Assembly: GCF_012273655.1 (NCBI RefSeq)
Contig: NZ_JAAWWP010000016.1
Span: 1-64,000 of the forward strand
Direction of reading: 5' to 3'
DNA: 64,000 bases
From: Streptomyces physcomitrii
Lineage (GTDB): Bacteria > Actinomycetota > Actinomycetes > Streptomycetales > Streptomycetaceae
Within the stretch, counting starts at the first letter, position 1. Each line of letters opens with the position of its first letter. The notes beneath the pieces are model-generated. The model searched no databases, was not told the origin of the DNA, and saw only the letters and a program-made list of their open reading frames with translations. Made by a program: the position numbers and the translations under genes. Positions 16,279-25,311 of the stretch are shown piece by piece.

Positions 16279-18066
16279 TCAGAGTGCGGTGCCGAAGTTC
16301 TGGGTCCAGATCGGGCCGCTCGCGTCCTTGCGCAGGCCGACACCGATCTCCTTGAAGCCGCAGTTCAGGATGTTGGCGCGGTGGCCCTCGCTGTTCATCC
16401 AGCCCTCCATGACCTGCGAGGGGGTCTGCTGGCCCGCGGCGATGTTCTCGCCGTAGGTGCTCCAGCGGTATCCGGCGGCGGTGATGCGGTCGCCCGGGTC
16501 CCCGCCGTCCGGGTCGGTGTGCGAGAAGTAGTCGCGGTCGGCCATGTCGTCGGAGTGGCCCTGGGCCGCGGACTGCAGCTTCGGGTTGGCCGTCACCGGG
16601 CCGCAGCCGTTCTTCGCGCGCTCGGCGTTGACGAGCCGGGTGACCTGGTCGACCTGCGAGCCGCCGCCGGGCTCGGACTTCGGCTCGGCGGTCGGCGTCG
16701 GCTTTTCGGTGGGCGAGGGCTTCGCGGAGGACGGCTTCGGCTTGGGCTTCGGCTTCTTCGAGGGGCTCGGTGAACTGCTCTTGCCGGGGCTCTTGCTCGG
16801 GCTCGGCGAGGCGGAGGCGCTCGCCGAGGTCACCGGCGCCGAGACGGGTGTCCTGGCCTGTTTGCCGTTGTCCTCGGAGGACCGGGTGCTGGTGTAGACG
16901 ACCCCGCCGACGGCGAGCAGCAGCACCACCGAGGCGCCCACGGTCACGGCCTGACCGCCCCGCTTGCGCCGGTGCTTCCCCGCGCCGGCGGCGGCGTGCG
17001 TACCGCCGGTTCCCCCGTGCGTACCGCCGCCACCGGCTGGTGAACTGCCCGGGTGCCCGCCGCCCGGGTGCCCGCCGGTCCCCGCCGGGGCCCCGCTCTG
17101 TGCCGCGTACGTCCCGTCGGCGGGCGGATAGCCGCCCGCCGCCCCGCCGGAGAAGGGATCGCCCGGTGTCCCGCCCGGGCCGCCGGGTATCGCGCCGCCG
17201 GATATCGGGTCGCCGGAGGCCGGATGGCCGGGTACCGGTCCGCCCGGTGTTCCGGTCGCCGCGGCGGCCTGGGCGCCGTGGAGGAGTCCGGGTGCCGCGG
17301 CGAGGCCCGCGCCGAGCGGCACCAGGGCGAGGCCCACCAGGAGGCGTTCGGCGACGACGAGTCCGGCGCCCTGCTCCGAGCAGAGCGGGCAGTCGCGTAC
17401 GTGCCGGGCGAGCCGCTTGCGCCAGAGCGCCGAGGGCGAACCGTCCCAGGCCTCGGCGACCTGACCGAGACCCGGGCAGAGCGGGCGCAGCGCGAGGGCG
17501 CGTATCACCGTGCGCGCGGTCTCCAGCTGCGCCTTCATCCGCTGGACGCGTACCGCGGTGTGCTGCGGGGAGAGCCCCATGGCCGCGGCGACCTCGGCGC
17601 GGCTCAACTGGCCGGAGACCTCCAGCCACCACAGCGAGAGCAGGGCGTTGTCGTCGGGGTCCAGCCAGCGCGTCGCCTCGGCGGTCTCGCGCCGCTGCCC
17701 GGAGAGGCCGAGCCGCAGGATGGTCAGATCCACGAAGTCGGCGCCGGGGTCCGCGATCTCCCGGGACTCGGGCAGCGGGCCGGGACTCTGCTCCGCGGGG
17801 TTCTGCCAGTGGCGGCGCAGTTCGTTCATCGCGATGGCGAGCAGCCAGGACTGGAAGCTGGCCGGATCGCGCAGGCCGCCGAGCGAGCCCAGCGCGCGCA
17901 GCATCGTCTCCTGGACGATGTCGTCGGTGTCGGCGTGCCCGTGCAGGGCGCGGCCGACCACGTTGTACAGGAGCGGCAGGTACGCGCCCACCAGCTCGTC
18001 CTGTGCCCGCTGGTCCCCGGTCTGCGCGGCCCGCACCAGGGCAACGGCATCGTATTCGCTGCTCAC
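16279..18066 (-). CDS. ECF-like sigma factor fused to a membrane segment and extracellular CAP (SCP/PR1) domain
   Basis: This 595-residue protein joins parts that normally belong to separate compartments. Residues about 10-90 form a sigma region 2 (ADTDDIVQETMLRALGSL, SFQSWLLAIAMNELRRH), about 135-190 a sigma region 4 (SRAEVAAAMGLSPQHTAVRVQRMKAQL is split here over the HTH), and about 215-225 a zinc-finger-like HVRDCPLC resembling anti-sigma factors. A Gly/Pro-rich linker and a transmembrane helix at about 375-394 follow. Then comes a Ser/Pro/Lys-rich linker (about 405-465) and a CAP domain (about 470-595: LVNAERA, DYFSHTDPDGGD, YGENIA, GHRANILN, WTQNFG). The frame is continuous with no frameshift. 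The CAP domain would lie outside, tethering the sigma to the membrane until released; this mechanism is inference. Confidence 0.9.
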   Translation of the reverse strand: MSSEYDAVALVRAAQTGDQRAQDELVGAYLPLLYNVVGRALHGHADTDDIVQETMLRALGSLGGLRDPASFQSWLLAIAMNELRRHWQNPAEQSPGPLPESREIADPGADFVDLTILRLGLSGQRRETAEATRWLDPDDNALLSLWWLEVSGQLSRAEVAAAMGLSPQHTAVRVQRMKAQLETARTVIRALALRPLCPGLGQVAEAWDGSPSALWRKRLARHVRDCPLCSEQGAGLVVAERLLVGLALVPLGAGLAAAPGLLHGAQAAAATGTPGGPVPGHPASGDPISGGAIPGGPGGTPGDPFSGGAAGGYPPADGTYAAQSGAPAGTGGHPGGGHPGSSPAGGGGTHGGTGGTHAAAGAGKHRRKRGGQAVTVGASVVLLLAVGGVVYTSTRSSEDNGKQARTPVSAPVTSASASASPSPSKSPGKSSSPSPSKKPKPKPKPSSAKPSPTEKPTPTAEPKSEPGGGSQVDQVTRLVNAERAKNGCGPVTANPKLQSAAQGHSDDMADRDYFSHTDPDGGDPGDRITAAGYRWSTYGENIAAGQQTPSQVMEGWMNSEGHRANILNCGFKEIGVGLRKDASGPIWTQNFGTAL

Positions 18067-18207
18067 GGCCTCGTCCCCACTCGCTCTCGTCTCGCCTCGG
18101 TGGCCCTACACCTTGGGAGACCCCACGGGTGTGCGCGGATAACAGAAAACAGCATCCGGGTCGTGGAAGAACAGAGCGGGCGGCCGTACGAAATCCCTGA
18201 GCGGGCG

Positions 18208-18609
18208 TCAGCCCGGTCCGTCTCCGGCGCCCCCGGCCCGGCTCTGTGGCGCGGCTCCGCCCTGCTCCTCGTCGACCGGGAACGGCGGCCGGCCGGTGCC
18301 GGTGATCCGGTAGCGGTGCCAGAGGTCGGGGTCCGCGAGCTCGCCCTCGGACTCGCCGTACGGGGTCCTGAGCGCCCCCTTCGCGCGCTTGCCCCGGAGC
18401 AGCTCCGCGAGTCCGGAGTCGGCGGCGATCCGCCCGTACCAGTGGTACTTGCCGTCGATGGGCTGGAAGTGCCCGCGCAGGTCCACCTCGACGGGGTGCT
18501 CCGCGCCGGCGACCGTCAGCCGCGCCGGGCCGCGGTATCCCTCCTCCGGCTGCTCCGCGCCGTGCTCCCCGGCGGGGAGGTCCGGCGGGGCGAGGGGGGA
18601 GTCGGGCAT
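18208..18609 (-). CDS. DUF4873-like small protein
   Basis: This 133-residue protein has a compact domain at about residues 22-110 (YRGPARLTVAG, VEVDLRGHFQPIDGKYHWYGRI, GRPPFPVD) that I recognise as a DUF4873-like domain, found in actinobacteria alone or attached to flavin monooxygenases. No catalytic motif is evident. AAGGAG lies 8 nt before the ATG at 18609, a strong ribosome-binding site. The start falls 94 nt inside the C-terminal end of the TetR gene in another frame, so the two are probably translated from one message. Function unknown. Confidence 0.75.
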   Translation of the reverse strand: MPDSPLAPPDLPAGEHGAEQPEEGYRGPARLTVAGAEHPVEVDLRGHFQPIDGKYHWYGRIAADSGLAELLRGKRAKGALRTPYGESEGELADPDLWHRYRITGTGRPPFPVDEEQGGAAPQSRAGGAGDGPG

Positions 18610-19433
18610 GACGGGTCTCCTTCGTCGGGGCCGGACGGCTCGGCGGACGCGGGGGCGGCGGGCGCGCCCGGCGGCTCCAGGAAGGAGGCGGACGGGGCGG
18701 ACCCGGCGGGAGCGGACCCCGGCGGCGCGGTGGCCCGGGTCGCCTGGATGTCGGGGGCGTTGACGGCGACCTCGGGGTCGAGCTCCACGCCGTGGCGGCG
18801 GAGCACCCCGTCGATCAGCGACCAGATGAAGCCGACCAGGTGCTCCTCGACCTCGGCGCGGTCGCTGCGCGGGTCGGTGGTCCACCACTCGGCCGTGCTC
18901 TGCACCATGCCGACGATCGCGTGGGCCATCGGCGCGGCGGCCCGTTCGGTGATGCCGAAGGCGAAGAGGTACTCGTCGAAGGCGTGGGCGAGGGTGGCGG
19001 CGATGACGCTCTTGCCCGCCTCCACCCCGCTGTCCCCGGCCTCGGCTCCGCCCGGCTGGGTGCGCCGGATGAACCAGTAGAGGTTGGGCTGCTCCTCGAT
19101 CAGCGAGAGATAGCCCCGTACCGCGGCCCTGATCCGGTCCCGGGGCGAGGCGGTGTCGTCCAGGGCGGGGGCGAGCCTGGTCACCAGGAGCTCGGCGCCG
19201 CGCTCGTGGATGGCGTCCTGGAGCCCGGCCTTGTCCTCGAAGTGGCGGTAGAGCACCGGCTTGCTGACCCCGGCCTCCGCGGCGACCTGCTCGACCCGCA
19301 ACTCGGGCCCGTGCCGGGCGAAGGCGCGCAGGGCGGCGTCGACGAACTCGGCGCGGCGGGCCGCCCGGTGGGTGCGCCACCGCTCCCGCCGTCCGTCCCT
19401 GGTTCTGCCGGACTGTCCGCTCTTGACTACCAC
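18516..19433 (-). CDS. TetR-family transcriptional regulator
   Basis: The 305-residue protein has a TetR HTH near residues 28-75 (RAFARHGPELRVEQVAAEAGVSKPVLYRHFEDKAGL is the core region, read in parts) and a helical ligand-binding domain to about 225. A low-complexity Pro/Ala/Ser tail of about 80 residues follows; the last 31 codons overlap the DUF4873 gene in a different frame. The start is GTG 19433. It diverges from a di-iron oxygenase gene across a 78-bp gap containing an inverted repeat, the classic arrangement of a local repressor. The unusual tail could reflect loss of an earlier stop codon; the ligand is unknown. Confidence 0.85.
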   Translation of the reverse strand: MVVKSGQSGRTRDGRRERWRTHRAARRAEFVDAALRAFARHGPELRVEQVAAEAGVSKPVLYRHFEDKAGLQDAIHERGAELLVTRLAPALDDTASPRDRIRAAVRGYLSLIEEQPNLYWFIRRTQPGGAEAGDSGVEAGKSVIAATLAHAFDEYLFAFGITERAAAPMAHAIVGMVQSTAEWWTTDPRSDRAEVEEHLVGFIWSLIDGVLRRHGVELDPEVAVNAPDIQATRATAPPGSAPAGSAPSASFLEPPGAPAAPASAEPSGPDEGDPSCPTPPSPRRTSPPGSTARSSRRRDTAARRG

Positions 19434-19464
19434 GGCCCCGAGACTACATGCTACCGAGGGTAAG

Positions 19465-19482
19465 CGTTACCTAGAAGTAACG
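19465..19482. promoter_or_regulatory. Operator between TetR and di-iron oxygenase genes
   Basis: CGTTAC-CTAGAA-GTAACG is a perfect 6-bp inverted repeat with a 6-nt spacer, centred between the divergent starts. A further TACC/GGTA pair (19452-19462) and GGTAAACG just downstream extend the symmetry. Confidence 0.6.
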
Positions 19483-19511
19483 GTAAACGCGAGGAAATGG
19501 GGACGAGCCGC

Positions 19512-20420
19512 ATGGCCGACACAGCGTCCGCAGCGAACGTCAGCGACCGGGAGAAGACCGCGGCACGGCTGCTGTCCTCCTCGGCCAGGAAGTTCTACGA
19601 CCCCGAGATCGATCTCGACTGGAATGCCCCCCTCGTCGAGGGCAAGGGCTATATGGTCCCCGAGCGCATCTCCCTCTACGGCACGGACCTGTGGCGGCGC
19701 CTGTCCGAGGAGCAGCGCCTCGAACTGGGCAGACACGAGATCGCCACCGTCGCGAGCGTGGGCCTGTGGTTCGAGGTCCTGCTCATGCAGATGCTGCTCA
19801 AGGCGATCTACAACGGCGACCCCGGCAGGCAGCACGAGCAGTACGCGCTGACCGAGGTGGCCGAGGAGTGCCGCCACGTCACGATGTTCGCCAAGATGGT
19901 CAAGCGCATCGACGCCCCGGCCTACGGCCCGCCCGCCTATGTGCACCAGCTCGCCAAGGTGCTGCCGACCCTCGCCTACGGGCCCGCGATGTTCGGCTCG
20001 ATCCTGGTCGCCGAGGAGATCCTCGACCGCCTCCAGCGCGAGATGGCGGCCGACGAGTCCCTCCAGCCGCTGATCCGCATGGTCAACCGGATCCACATCA
20101 TGGAGGAGGCCCGGCACGTCACCTTCGCCCGCGAGGAGGTGGTCCGCGGCATGGGCTCCCTCGGCCGCGCCGAACTGCGCTACCAGCGGCTGATGATCGC
20201 CCTGGTCTCCTTCTTCATCACCCGCAGCCTGATCAACCCGCAGGCGTACGCCGCCGTCGGGCTCGACCCCAAGGAGGCCTGGCGGGCCGCGCACCGCAAC
20301 CCGTACTACCGGGAGACGATGCGGTACTCGGGCGAGCGGATCATGTCCTTCCTGGACGAGAACGGGCTCGTCGGCGCCCCCGGCATGAAGCTGTGGCGCC
20401 AGACCCACCTGCTGGGCTGA
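19512..20420 (+). CDS. AurF-type di-iron oxygenase family protein
   Basis: The 302-residue helical protein belongs to the AurF (p-aminobenzoate N-oxygenase) family. It shows the paired iron-binding motifs EECRH (about residue 115) and EEARH (about residue 197) with a further carboxylate helix (RHEIATVASVGLWFE). AurF itself oxidises an aromatic amine to a nitro group, but family members without a biosynthetic cluster have unknown substrates. I prefer the ATG at 19512 because GAGGAA abuts the earlier ATG at 19497 with no spacing, whereas GGGGACGAG is well placed for 19512. It is probably controlled by the divergent TetR protein. A strong terminator follows. Confidence 0.85.
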   Translation: MADTASAANVSDREKTAARLLSSSARKFYDPEIDLDWNAPLVEGKGYMVPERISLYGTDLWRRLSEEQRLELGRHEIATVASVGLWFEVLLMQMLLKAIYNGDPGRQHEQYALTEVAEECRHVTMFAKMVKRIDAPAYGPPAYVHQLAKVLPTLAYGPAMFGSILVAEEILDRLQREMAADESLQPLIRMVNRIHIMEEARHVTFAREEVVRGMGSLGRAELRYQRLMIALVSFFITRSLINPQAYAAVGLDPKEAWRAAHRNPYYRETMRYSGERIMSFLDENGLVGAPGMKLWRQTHLLG

Positions 20421-20442
20421 GGCCCCGAGCCGGGGAGGGGCC

Positions 20443-20487
20443 GCGGGACCCGGGGAACGCGTCAGGGGTGCGCTCCCCGGGCCCCGC
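20443..20487 (+). terminator. Strong hairpin terminator after AurF-type gene
   Basis: An 18-bp stem with two mismatches (20443-20460 with 20470-20487) and a 9-nt loop follows the oxygenase stop by 22 nt. Confidence 0.65.
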
Positions 20488-20543
20488 GCGTGGCCGGGGA
20501 GTCGCGGACAGCCGTTGTCCGCGAGGGCGGTTAGCGTGCCGCC

Positions 20544-21812
20544 ATGACGAGCAGGCAGCAGCGGGCCACCGCGACGGCCGGGCACCCGACAGCCGGGCCG
20601 ACCGGACCGAAGACCACCGGGCGGCAGACGGCCGGACGGGAGAAGGCGGCCCGGAAGAAGGCGGCGGGGACCCCGGCCGGGGGTGCGGGCGGCCGGGAGC
20701 CCGAGGTGCTCTCCCCGCGTGCCCTGGGCCGGGCCACCCTTGCCCGCCAACTCCTCCTGGAACCGGCCGAGTCGACGGTGCCCGAGGCCCTGGAGCACCT
20801 GCTCGGCCTCCAGGCGCAGAACGTCCGGCCGCCCTACTTCGCCCTGGCCGCGCGGCTCGCCCGGTTCCGGCCCGAGGACCTCTCGGCGCCGATGGCCGGG
20901 CGCCAGGCGGTCCGGAGCGCCACCCTGCGCTCCACCCTGCACACCCACACCGCCCGCGACCTCCTGCGGCTGCGGCCCTTCGTCCAGCCTGCCAAGGACC
21001 GCGAACTGCACCAATTCCGCAAGGGGTTGGCAGGCGTGGACCTGGACCGCCTGAGCGCGCTGGCCCGCGAGCTGGTGGAGGACGAACCGCGCACCATGGC
21101 CCAGCTGCGCACCGCCCTCGGCGCCGCGTGGCCGGACGCCGAGCCCCGCGCCCTCGCCATGGCGGCCCGCTCGCTGCTGCCGCTGATCCAGGTGACCCCG
21201 CGCGGCCTGTGGGGGCGCGGCGGCCAGGTCGCCCTGACCACCGCGGAGAAGTGGCTCGGCCGGGCGGCGGCCGAGGCGGTCGAGCCGCTCGGCGCCGAAG
21301 AGGCCGTCCGCCGCTATCTGGCCGCCTTCGGCCCCGCCTCCGTCAAGGACATGGGGACCTGGTGCGGACTGACCGGGCTGCGCGCCGCGTTCGAGGAACT
21401 GCGGCCCGCGCTCCGGGTCTTCCGCGACGAGCACGGCACCGAGCTCTTCGACCTCCCCGAGGCCCCGCGGCCCGACCCGGACACCCCCGCGCCGCCCCGC
21501 TTCCTGCCCGAGTACGACAACCTCCTGCTCTCCCACGCCGACCGGACCCGGGTCGTCCCGCCCGTCCACCGGCACCGCCATGTACGCGGCAACCAGGCCT
21601 TCCGGACCCTGCTCCTCGACGGCTTCCTCGCCGGGCTGTGGCGGCTCGACGAGGACGGGGTACGGCCGCTGCTCACGGTGGAGCTGTTCGAGGGGGCGAG
21701 CCGCGCCGTACGGAGCGGGATCGAGGAGGAGGCCGGGCGGCTGATGTCCCGGATGTGCGCGGCGGGTACCGGCGAGGTCCGCTTCGCCGCGGTGGCCGGG
21801 CCGCCCGGCTGA
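20544..21812 (+). CDS. AlkZ-like winged-helix DNA-binding protein (putative DNA glycosylase)
   Basis: The 422-residue protein has a basic, Ala/Lys-rich disordered N-terminus (residues 1-52) and then the HTH_42/AlkZ-like fold made of tandem winged helices. LGLQAQNVRPPYFAL at about residues 90-104 contains a Gln-x-Gln (QAQ) that corresponds to the active-site motif of AlkZ-type glycosylases, which excise alkylated or cross-linked bases. FLPEYDNLLLSHADR is another family block. Whether this paralogue is an enzyme or only a DNA-binding protein is uncertain; no natural-product cluster with a DNA alkylator is adjacent. It is transcribed alone. Confidence 0.82.
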   Translation: MTSRQQRATATAGHPTAGPTGPKTTGRQTAGREKAARKKAAGTPAGGAGGREPEVLSPRALGRATLARQLLLEPAESTVPEALEHLLGLQAQNVRPPYFALAARLARFRPEDLSAPMAGRQAVRSATLRSTLHTHTARDLLRLRPFVQPAKDRELHQFRKGLAGVDLDRLSALARELVEDEPRTMAQLRTALGAAWPDAEPRALAMAARSLLPLIQVTPRGLWGRGGQVALTTAEKWLGRAAAEAVEPLGAEEAVRRYLAAFGPASVKDMGTWCGLTGLRAAFEELRPALRVFRDEHGTELFDLPEAPRPDPDTPAPPRFLPEYDNLLLSHADRTRVVPPVHRHRHVRGNQAFRTLLLDGFLAGLWRLDEDGVRPLLTVELFEGASRAVRSGIEEEAGRLMSRMCAAGTGEVRFAAVAGPPG

Positions 21813-21965
21813 GGCGGCGGGCCCGCGCCCGGTCCGCGCCTGACCTGGAGGGCAGACGTTCCGGGCGCCGGGCGGACAGCCCCGGCCAGGGGCTGGTGAT
21901 CGGCCCGCCCGGGGACCACGATGGGGGCCAGCGCCGGAGCAGGGACCCGGCGAGGAGGAGGACTG

Positions 21966-23642
21966 ATGACGCCCACTGGCGCCACGGAGGCATTCCGCAG
22001 CGCACGCGACTTCCTGCTGGCGAACCGCGAGGACTACCGGGCCGCGTACGAGGGCTTCCGGTGGCCGCGCCCGGCGCACTTCAACTGGGCCCTCGACTGG
22101 TTCGACACGGTGGCCGAGGGCAACGACCGCACCGCGCTGCACATCGTCGAGGAGGACGGGGCCGAGACCCGGGTGTCCTTCGCCGAGATGTCGAAGCGGT
22201 CCGCCCGCACCGCCAACTGGCTGCGCGCACAGGGGGTTTCGGCGGGCGACCGGATCCTCGTCATGCTCGGCAACCAGGCCGAGCTGTGGGAGACCGCCCT
22301 CGCCGCGATGAAGCTGCGCGCGGTGGTCATCCCCGCGACGGTGCTGCTCGGCCCCGCCGATCTCGCCGACCGGGTGGCGCGCGGCCGCGTCTCCCATGTC
22401 CTGGTCCGCAGCGAGGACACCGACAAGTTCGCCGCCGTGCCCGGGGACTACACCCGGATCGCGGTGGGGGAGCGCACCGAGGGCTGGCTCCGCTACGCGG
22501 ACAGCGCCGGGGCCCCGGCCGACTTCGTCCCGGACGGGCCGACCCGCGCCGAGGACACCCTGATGCTCTACTTCACCTCGGGCACCACCGCCCAGCCCAA
22601 ACTGGTCGAGCACACCCATGTCTCGTACCCCGTGGGCCACTTGGCGACCATGTTCTGGATCGGGCTGCGACCCGGCGATGTGCATCTGAACATCTCCTCG
22701 CCGGGCTGGGCCAAGCACGCCTGGTCCAATCTCTTCGCCCCCTGGAGCGCCGAGGCCACCGTCTTCCTCTACAACTACACGCGCTTCGACGCCGCCGCGC
22801 TGATGGCCCAGATGGACCGCGCGGGCGTCACCACCTTCTGCGCCCCGCCGACCGTCTGGCGGATGCTCATCCAGGCCGACCTCGGCCAGCTGGAGCGGGC
22901 CCCGCGCGAGGTGGTCGCCGCGGGCGAGCCGCTCAACCCGGAGGTCATCGAGCAGGTCCGCCGCGCCTGGGGCGTCACCATCCGGGACGGCTTCGGGCAG
23001 ACCGAGACCGCCGTGCAGGTCTCCAACAGCCCCGGCCAGCGCCTCAAGCCCGGTTCCATGGGCCGCCCGAGCCCCGGCTTCCGGGTGGAGCTGCTCGACC
23101 CGGAGACCGGCGAACCCGGCGCCGCCGAGGGTGAGATCGCCCTCGACCTCGCCGCCCGCCCGGTGGGCCTGATGACCGGCTACCACGGCGACCCGGAGCG
23201 CACCGCCGAGGCGATGGCGGACGGCTACTACCGCACCGGCGACATCGGCTCCCGCGACGCGGAGGGCTACCTCACCTACGTGGGCCGGGCCGACGACGTC
23301 TTCAAGGCCTCCGACTACAAGATCTCCCCCTTCGAGCTGGAGAGCGCGCTGCTCGAACACGAGGCGGTGGCCGAGGCCGCCGTGGTGCCCGCCCCCGACG
23401 AGGTGCGCCTCGCCGTGCCGAAGGCGTACATCGTGCTCGCCGCGGGACACACCCCGGGTCCGGAGGCCGCGAAGGAGATCTTCGCGCACTCGCGGGCCGT
23501 GCTCGCCCCCTACAAGCGACTGCGGCGGCTGGAGTTCGGCGCCCTGCCCAAGACGATCTCCGGCAAGATCCGCCGTATCGAGCTGCGCGAGCAGACCGCC
23601 GCCGGATCGGACCAGGAGTACCGCGAGGAGGACTTCCGGTGA
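21966..23642 (+). CDS. Acyl-CoA synthetase (AMP-forming, medium-chain/MACS-like)
   Basis: This 558-residue adenylate-forming enzyme has the P-loop YFTSGTTAQPKLVEHTH (the canonical Gly is Ala here: GTTAQPK), the A5-type motif DGFGQTETAV, YRTGDI and the C-terminal KTISGKIRR lysine. The motif around VEHTHVSYPVGH resembles medium-chain acyl-CoA synthetases. It should activate a carboxylic acid to the AMP ester and then the CoA thioester. ATG 21966 follows GAGGAGGA. Its stop overlaps the GTG of a second ligase, forming a two-gene unit. Substrate is not determinable. Confidence 0.9.
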   Translation: MTPTGATEAFRSARDFLLANREDYRAAYEGFRWPRPAHFNWALDWFDTVAEGNDRTALHIVEEDGAETRVSFAEMSKRSARTANWLRAQGVSAGDRILVMLGNQAELWETALAAMKLRAVVIPATVLLGPADLADRVARGRVSHVLVRSEDTDKFAAVPGDYTRIAVGERTEGWLRYADSAGAPADFVPDGPTRAEDTLMLYFTSGTTAQPKLVEHTHVSYPVGHLATMFWIGLRPGDVHLNISSPGWAKHAWSNLFAPWSAEATVFLYNYTRFDAAALMAQMDRAGVTTFCAPPTVWRMLIQADLGQLERAPREVVAAGEPLNPEVIEQVRRAWGVTIRDGFGQTETAVQVSNSPGQRLKPGSMGRPSPGFRVELLDPETGEPGAAEGEIALDLAARPVGLMTGYHGDPERTAEAMADGYYRTGDIGSRDAEGYLTYVGRADDVFKASDYKISPFELESALLEHEAVAEAAVVPAPDEVRLAVPKAYIVLAAGHTPGPEAAKEIFAHSRAVLAPYKRLRRLEFGALPKTISGKIRRIELREQTAAGSDQEYREEDFR

Positions 23643-25246
23643 CCGCACTCAGCTACGCCCACGGCACCAGCGACACCCCGCTGCTCGGCCAGACCATCGG
23701 GGAGAACCTGGCCCGTACGGTCGCGGCCTTCCCGGACCGGGACGCGCTGGTCGACGTCCCCACGGGGCGCCGCTGGACCTACGCCCAACTGCACGCCGAG
23801 ACCGAGGTGTTGGCACGGGCACTGCTCGCCAGGGGAGTGGCCAAGGGCGACCGGGTCGGCCTCTGGGCGGTGAACTGCGCGGAGTGGGTGCTGGTGCAGT
23901 ACGCCACCGCCCGGATCGGCGCCATCATGGTCAACATCAACCCGGCCTACCGGGCACATGAGTTGGAGTTCGTCCTGCGACAGGCGGGCATCGGCCTGCT
24001 CATCGCCTCCACCGGCCACAAGAGCAGCGACTACCGGGCCCTGGTCGCCCAAGTGCGGGACAACTGCCCCGAGTTGCGCGAGACGGTCTTCCTCGGCGAC
24101 CCCGGCTGGGCGGAGCTGACCGCGGCCGCACCGGCGGTGAGCCCGGAGCAACTGGCCGCCCGCGAGGCCGAGTTGAGCTGCGACGACCCGATCAACATCC
24201 AGTACACCTCGGGCACCACCGGCTTCCCCAAGGGCGCCACCCTCTCCCACCACAACATCCTCAACAACGGCTACTGGGTGGGCGAGACGATCGGCTACAC
24301 CGAACAGGACCGGGTCTGCGTGCCGGTGCCGTTCTACCACTGTTTCGGCATGGTGATGGGCAACCTGGGCGCCACCTCGCACGGCGCCTGCATCGTCATC
24401 CCCGCGCCCTCCTTCGAACCGGCCGCCACCCTGCGGGCCGTGGCGCAGGAGCGCTGCACCTCGCTCTACGGGGTGCCCACCATGTTCATCGCAGAGCTGA
24501 ACCTCCCGGACTTCGCCACGTACGACCTCAGCTCGCTGCGCACCGGCATCATGGCCGGCTCGCCCTGCCCGGTGGAGGTCATGAAGCGGGTCGTCACCGA
24601 GATGCACATGTCCGAGGTCTCGATCTGCTACGGCATGACCGAGACCTCGCCCGTCTCCTGCCAGACCCGCCGCGACGACGACCTGGAGCGCCGCACCGCC
24701 ACCGTGGGCCGCGTACTGCCGCACATCGAGGTCAAGGTGGTGGACCCGGCCACCGGCGTCACCCTGCCCCGGGGCGAGGCAGGGGAGCTGTGCACCCGCG
24801 GCTACAGCGTGATGCTCGGCTACTGGGAGGAGCCGGAGAAGACCGCCGAGGCCGTCGACGCCGGGCGCTGGATGCACACCGGGGACCTCGCCGTGATGCG
24901 CGAGGACGGCTGTCTGCAGATCACCGGCCGCATCAAGGACATGATCATCCGCGGCGGCGAGAACATCTACCCGCGCGAGATCGAGGAGTTCCTCTACGGC
25001 CACCCCAAGATCGCGGACGTCCAGGTGGTCGGCGTCCCGCACGAGAAGTACGGCGAAGAGGTCCTGGCCTGCGTCATCCTGCGCGACCCGGCGGAGAGCC
25101 TGACCCTCGCGGAGATCCAGGACTTCTGCCGCGAGCGCCTCGCGCACTACAAGGTCCCGGCCCGGCTGCGGACCCTGGAGAGCTTCCCGATGACGGTCAG
25201 CGGCAAGGTCCGCAAGATCGAACTGCGGGAGCGGTACGGCTCCTGA
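23639..25246 (+). CDS. Fatty acyl-CoA synthetase (AMP-forming, FadD-like)
   Basis: The 535-residue protein has the motifs YTSGTTGFPKGA, the Gly-Met-Thr-Glu block CYGMTETSP, HTGDLAVM, IRGGENIYPREIEEF and the C-terminal SGKVRK lysine, all in the expected order. This is the common actinobacterial medium/long-chain acyl-CoA synthetase. GTG start at 23639 overlaps the preceding stop. The two ligases in tandem suggest cooperation in catabolism of an unusual acid, but no beta-oxidation genes are linked. Confidence 0.92.
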   Translation: MTALSYAHGTSDTPLLGQTIGENLARTVAAFPDRDALVDVPTGRRWTYAQLHAETEVLARALLARGVAKGDRVGLWAVNCAEWVLVQYATARIGAIMVNINPAYRAHELEFVLRQAGIGLLIASTGHKSSDYRALVAQVRDNCPELRETVFLGDPGWAELTAAAPAVSPEQLAAREAELSCDDPINIQYTSGTTGFPKGATLSHHNILNNGYWVGETIGYTEQDRVCVPVPFYHCFGMVMGNLGATSHGACIVIPAPSFEPAATLRAVAQERCTSLYGVPTMFIAELNLPDFATYDLSSLRTGIMAGSPCPVEVMKRVVTEMHMSEVSICYGMTETSPVSCQTRRDDDLERRTATVGRVLPHIEVKVVDPATGVTLPRGEAGELCTRGYSVMLGYWEEPEKTAEAVDAGRWMHTGDLAVMREDGCLQITGRIKDMIIRGGENIYPREIEEFLYGHPKIADVQVVGVPHEKYGEEVLACVILRDPAESLTLAEIQDFCRERLAHYKVPARLRTLESFPMTVSGKVRKIELRERYGS

Positions 25247-25255
25247 CGGACACGG

Positions 25256-25284
25256 CCGGACCGGACGGCACCGCGCCGGTCCGG
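25256..25284 (+). terminator. Hairpin terminator after acyl-CoA synthetase pair
   Basis: A perfect 9-bp stem (CCGGACCGG with CCGGTCCGG) and an 11-nt loop begins 10 nt after the ligase stop. Confidence 0.55.
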
Positions 25285-25311
25285 TCCGGCCCGGACCGTG
25301 CCCTTCCGGGG

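Noticed and set aside
19467..23648. A 1393-codon minus-strand open frame antisense to the oxygenase, AlkZ-like and ligase genes
   Set aside because: Very long antisense frames are common in DNA of this GC content. The plus-strand proteins in the same span have clear family motifs, and the antisense translation is Gly/Arg/His-rich with none.
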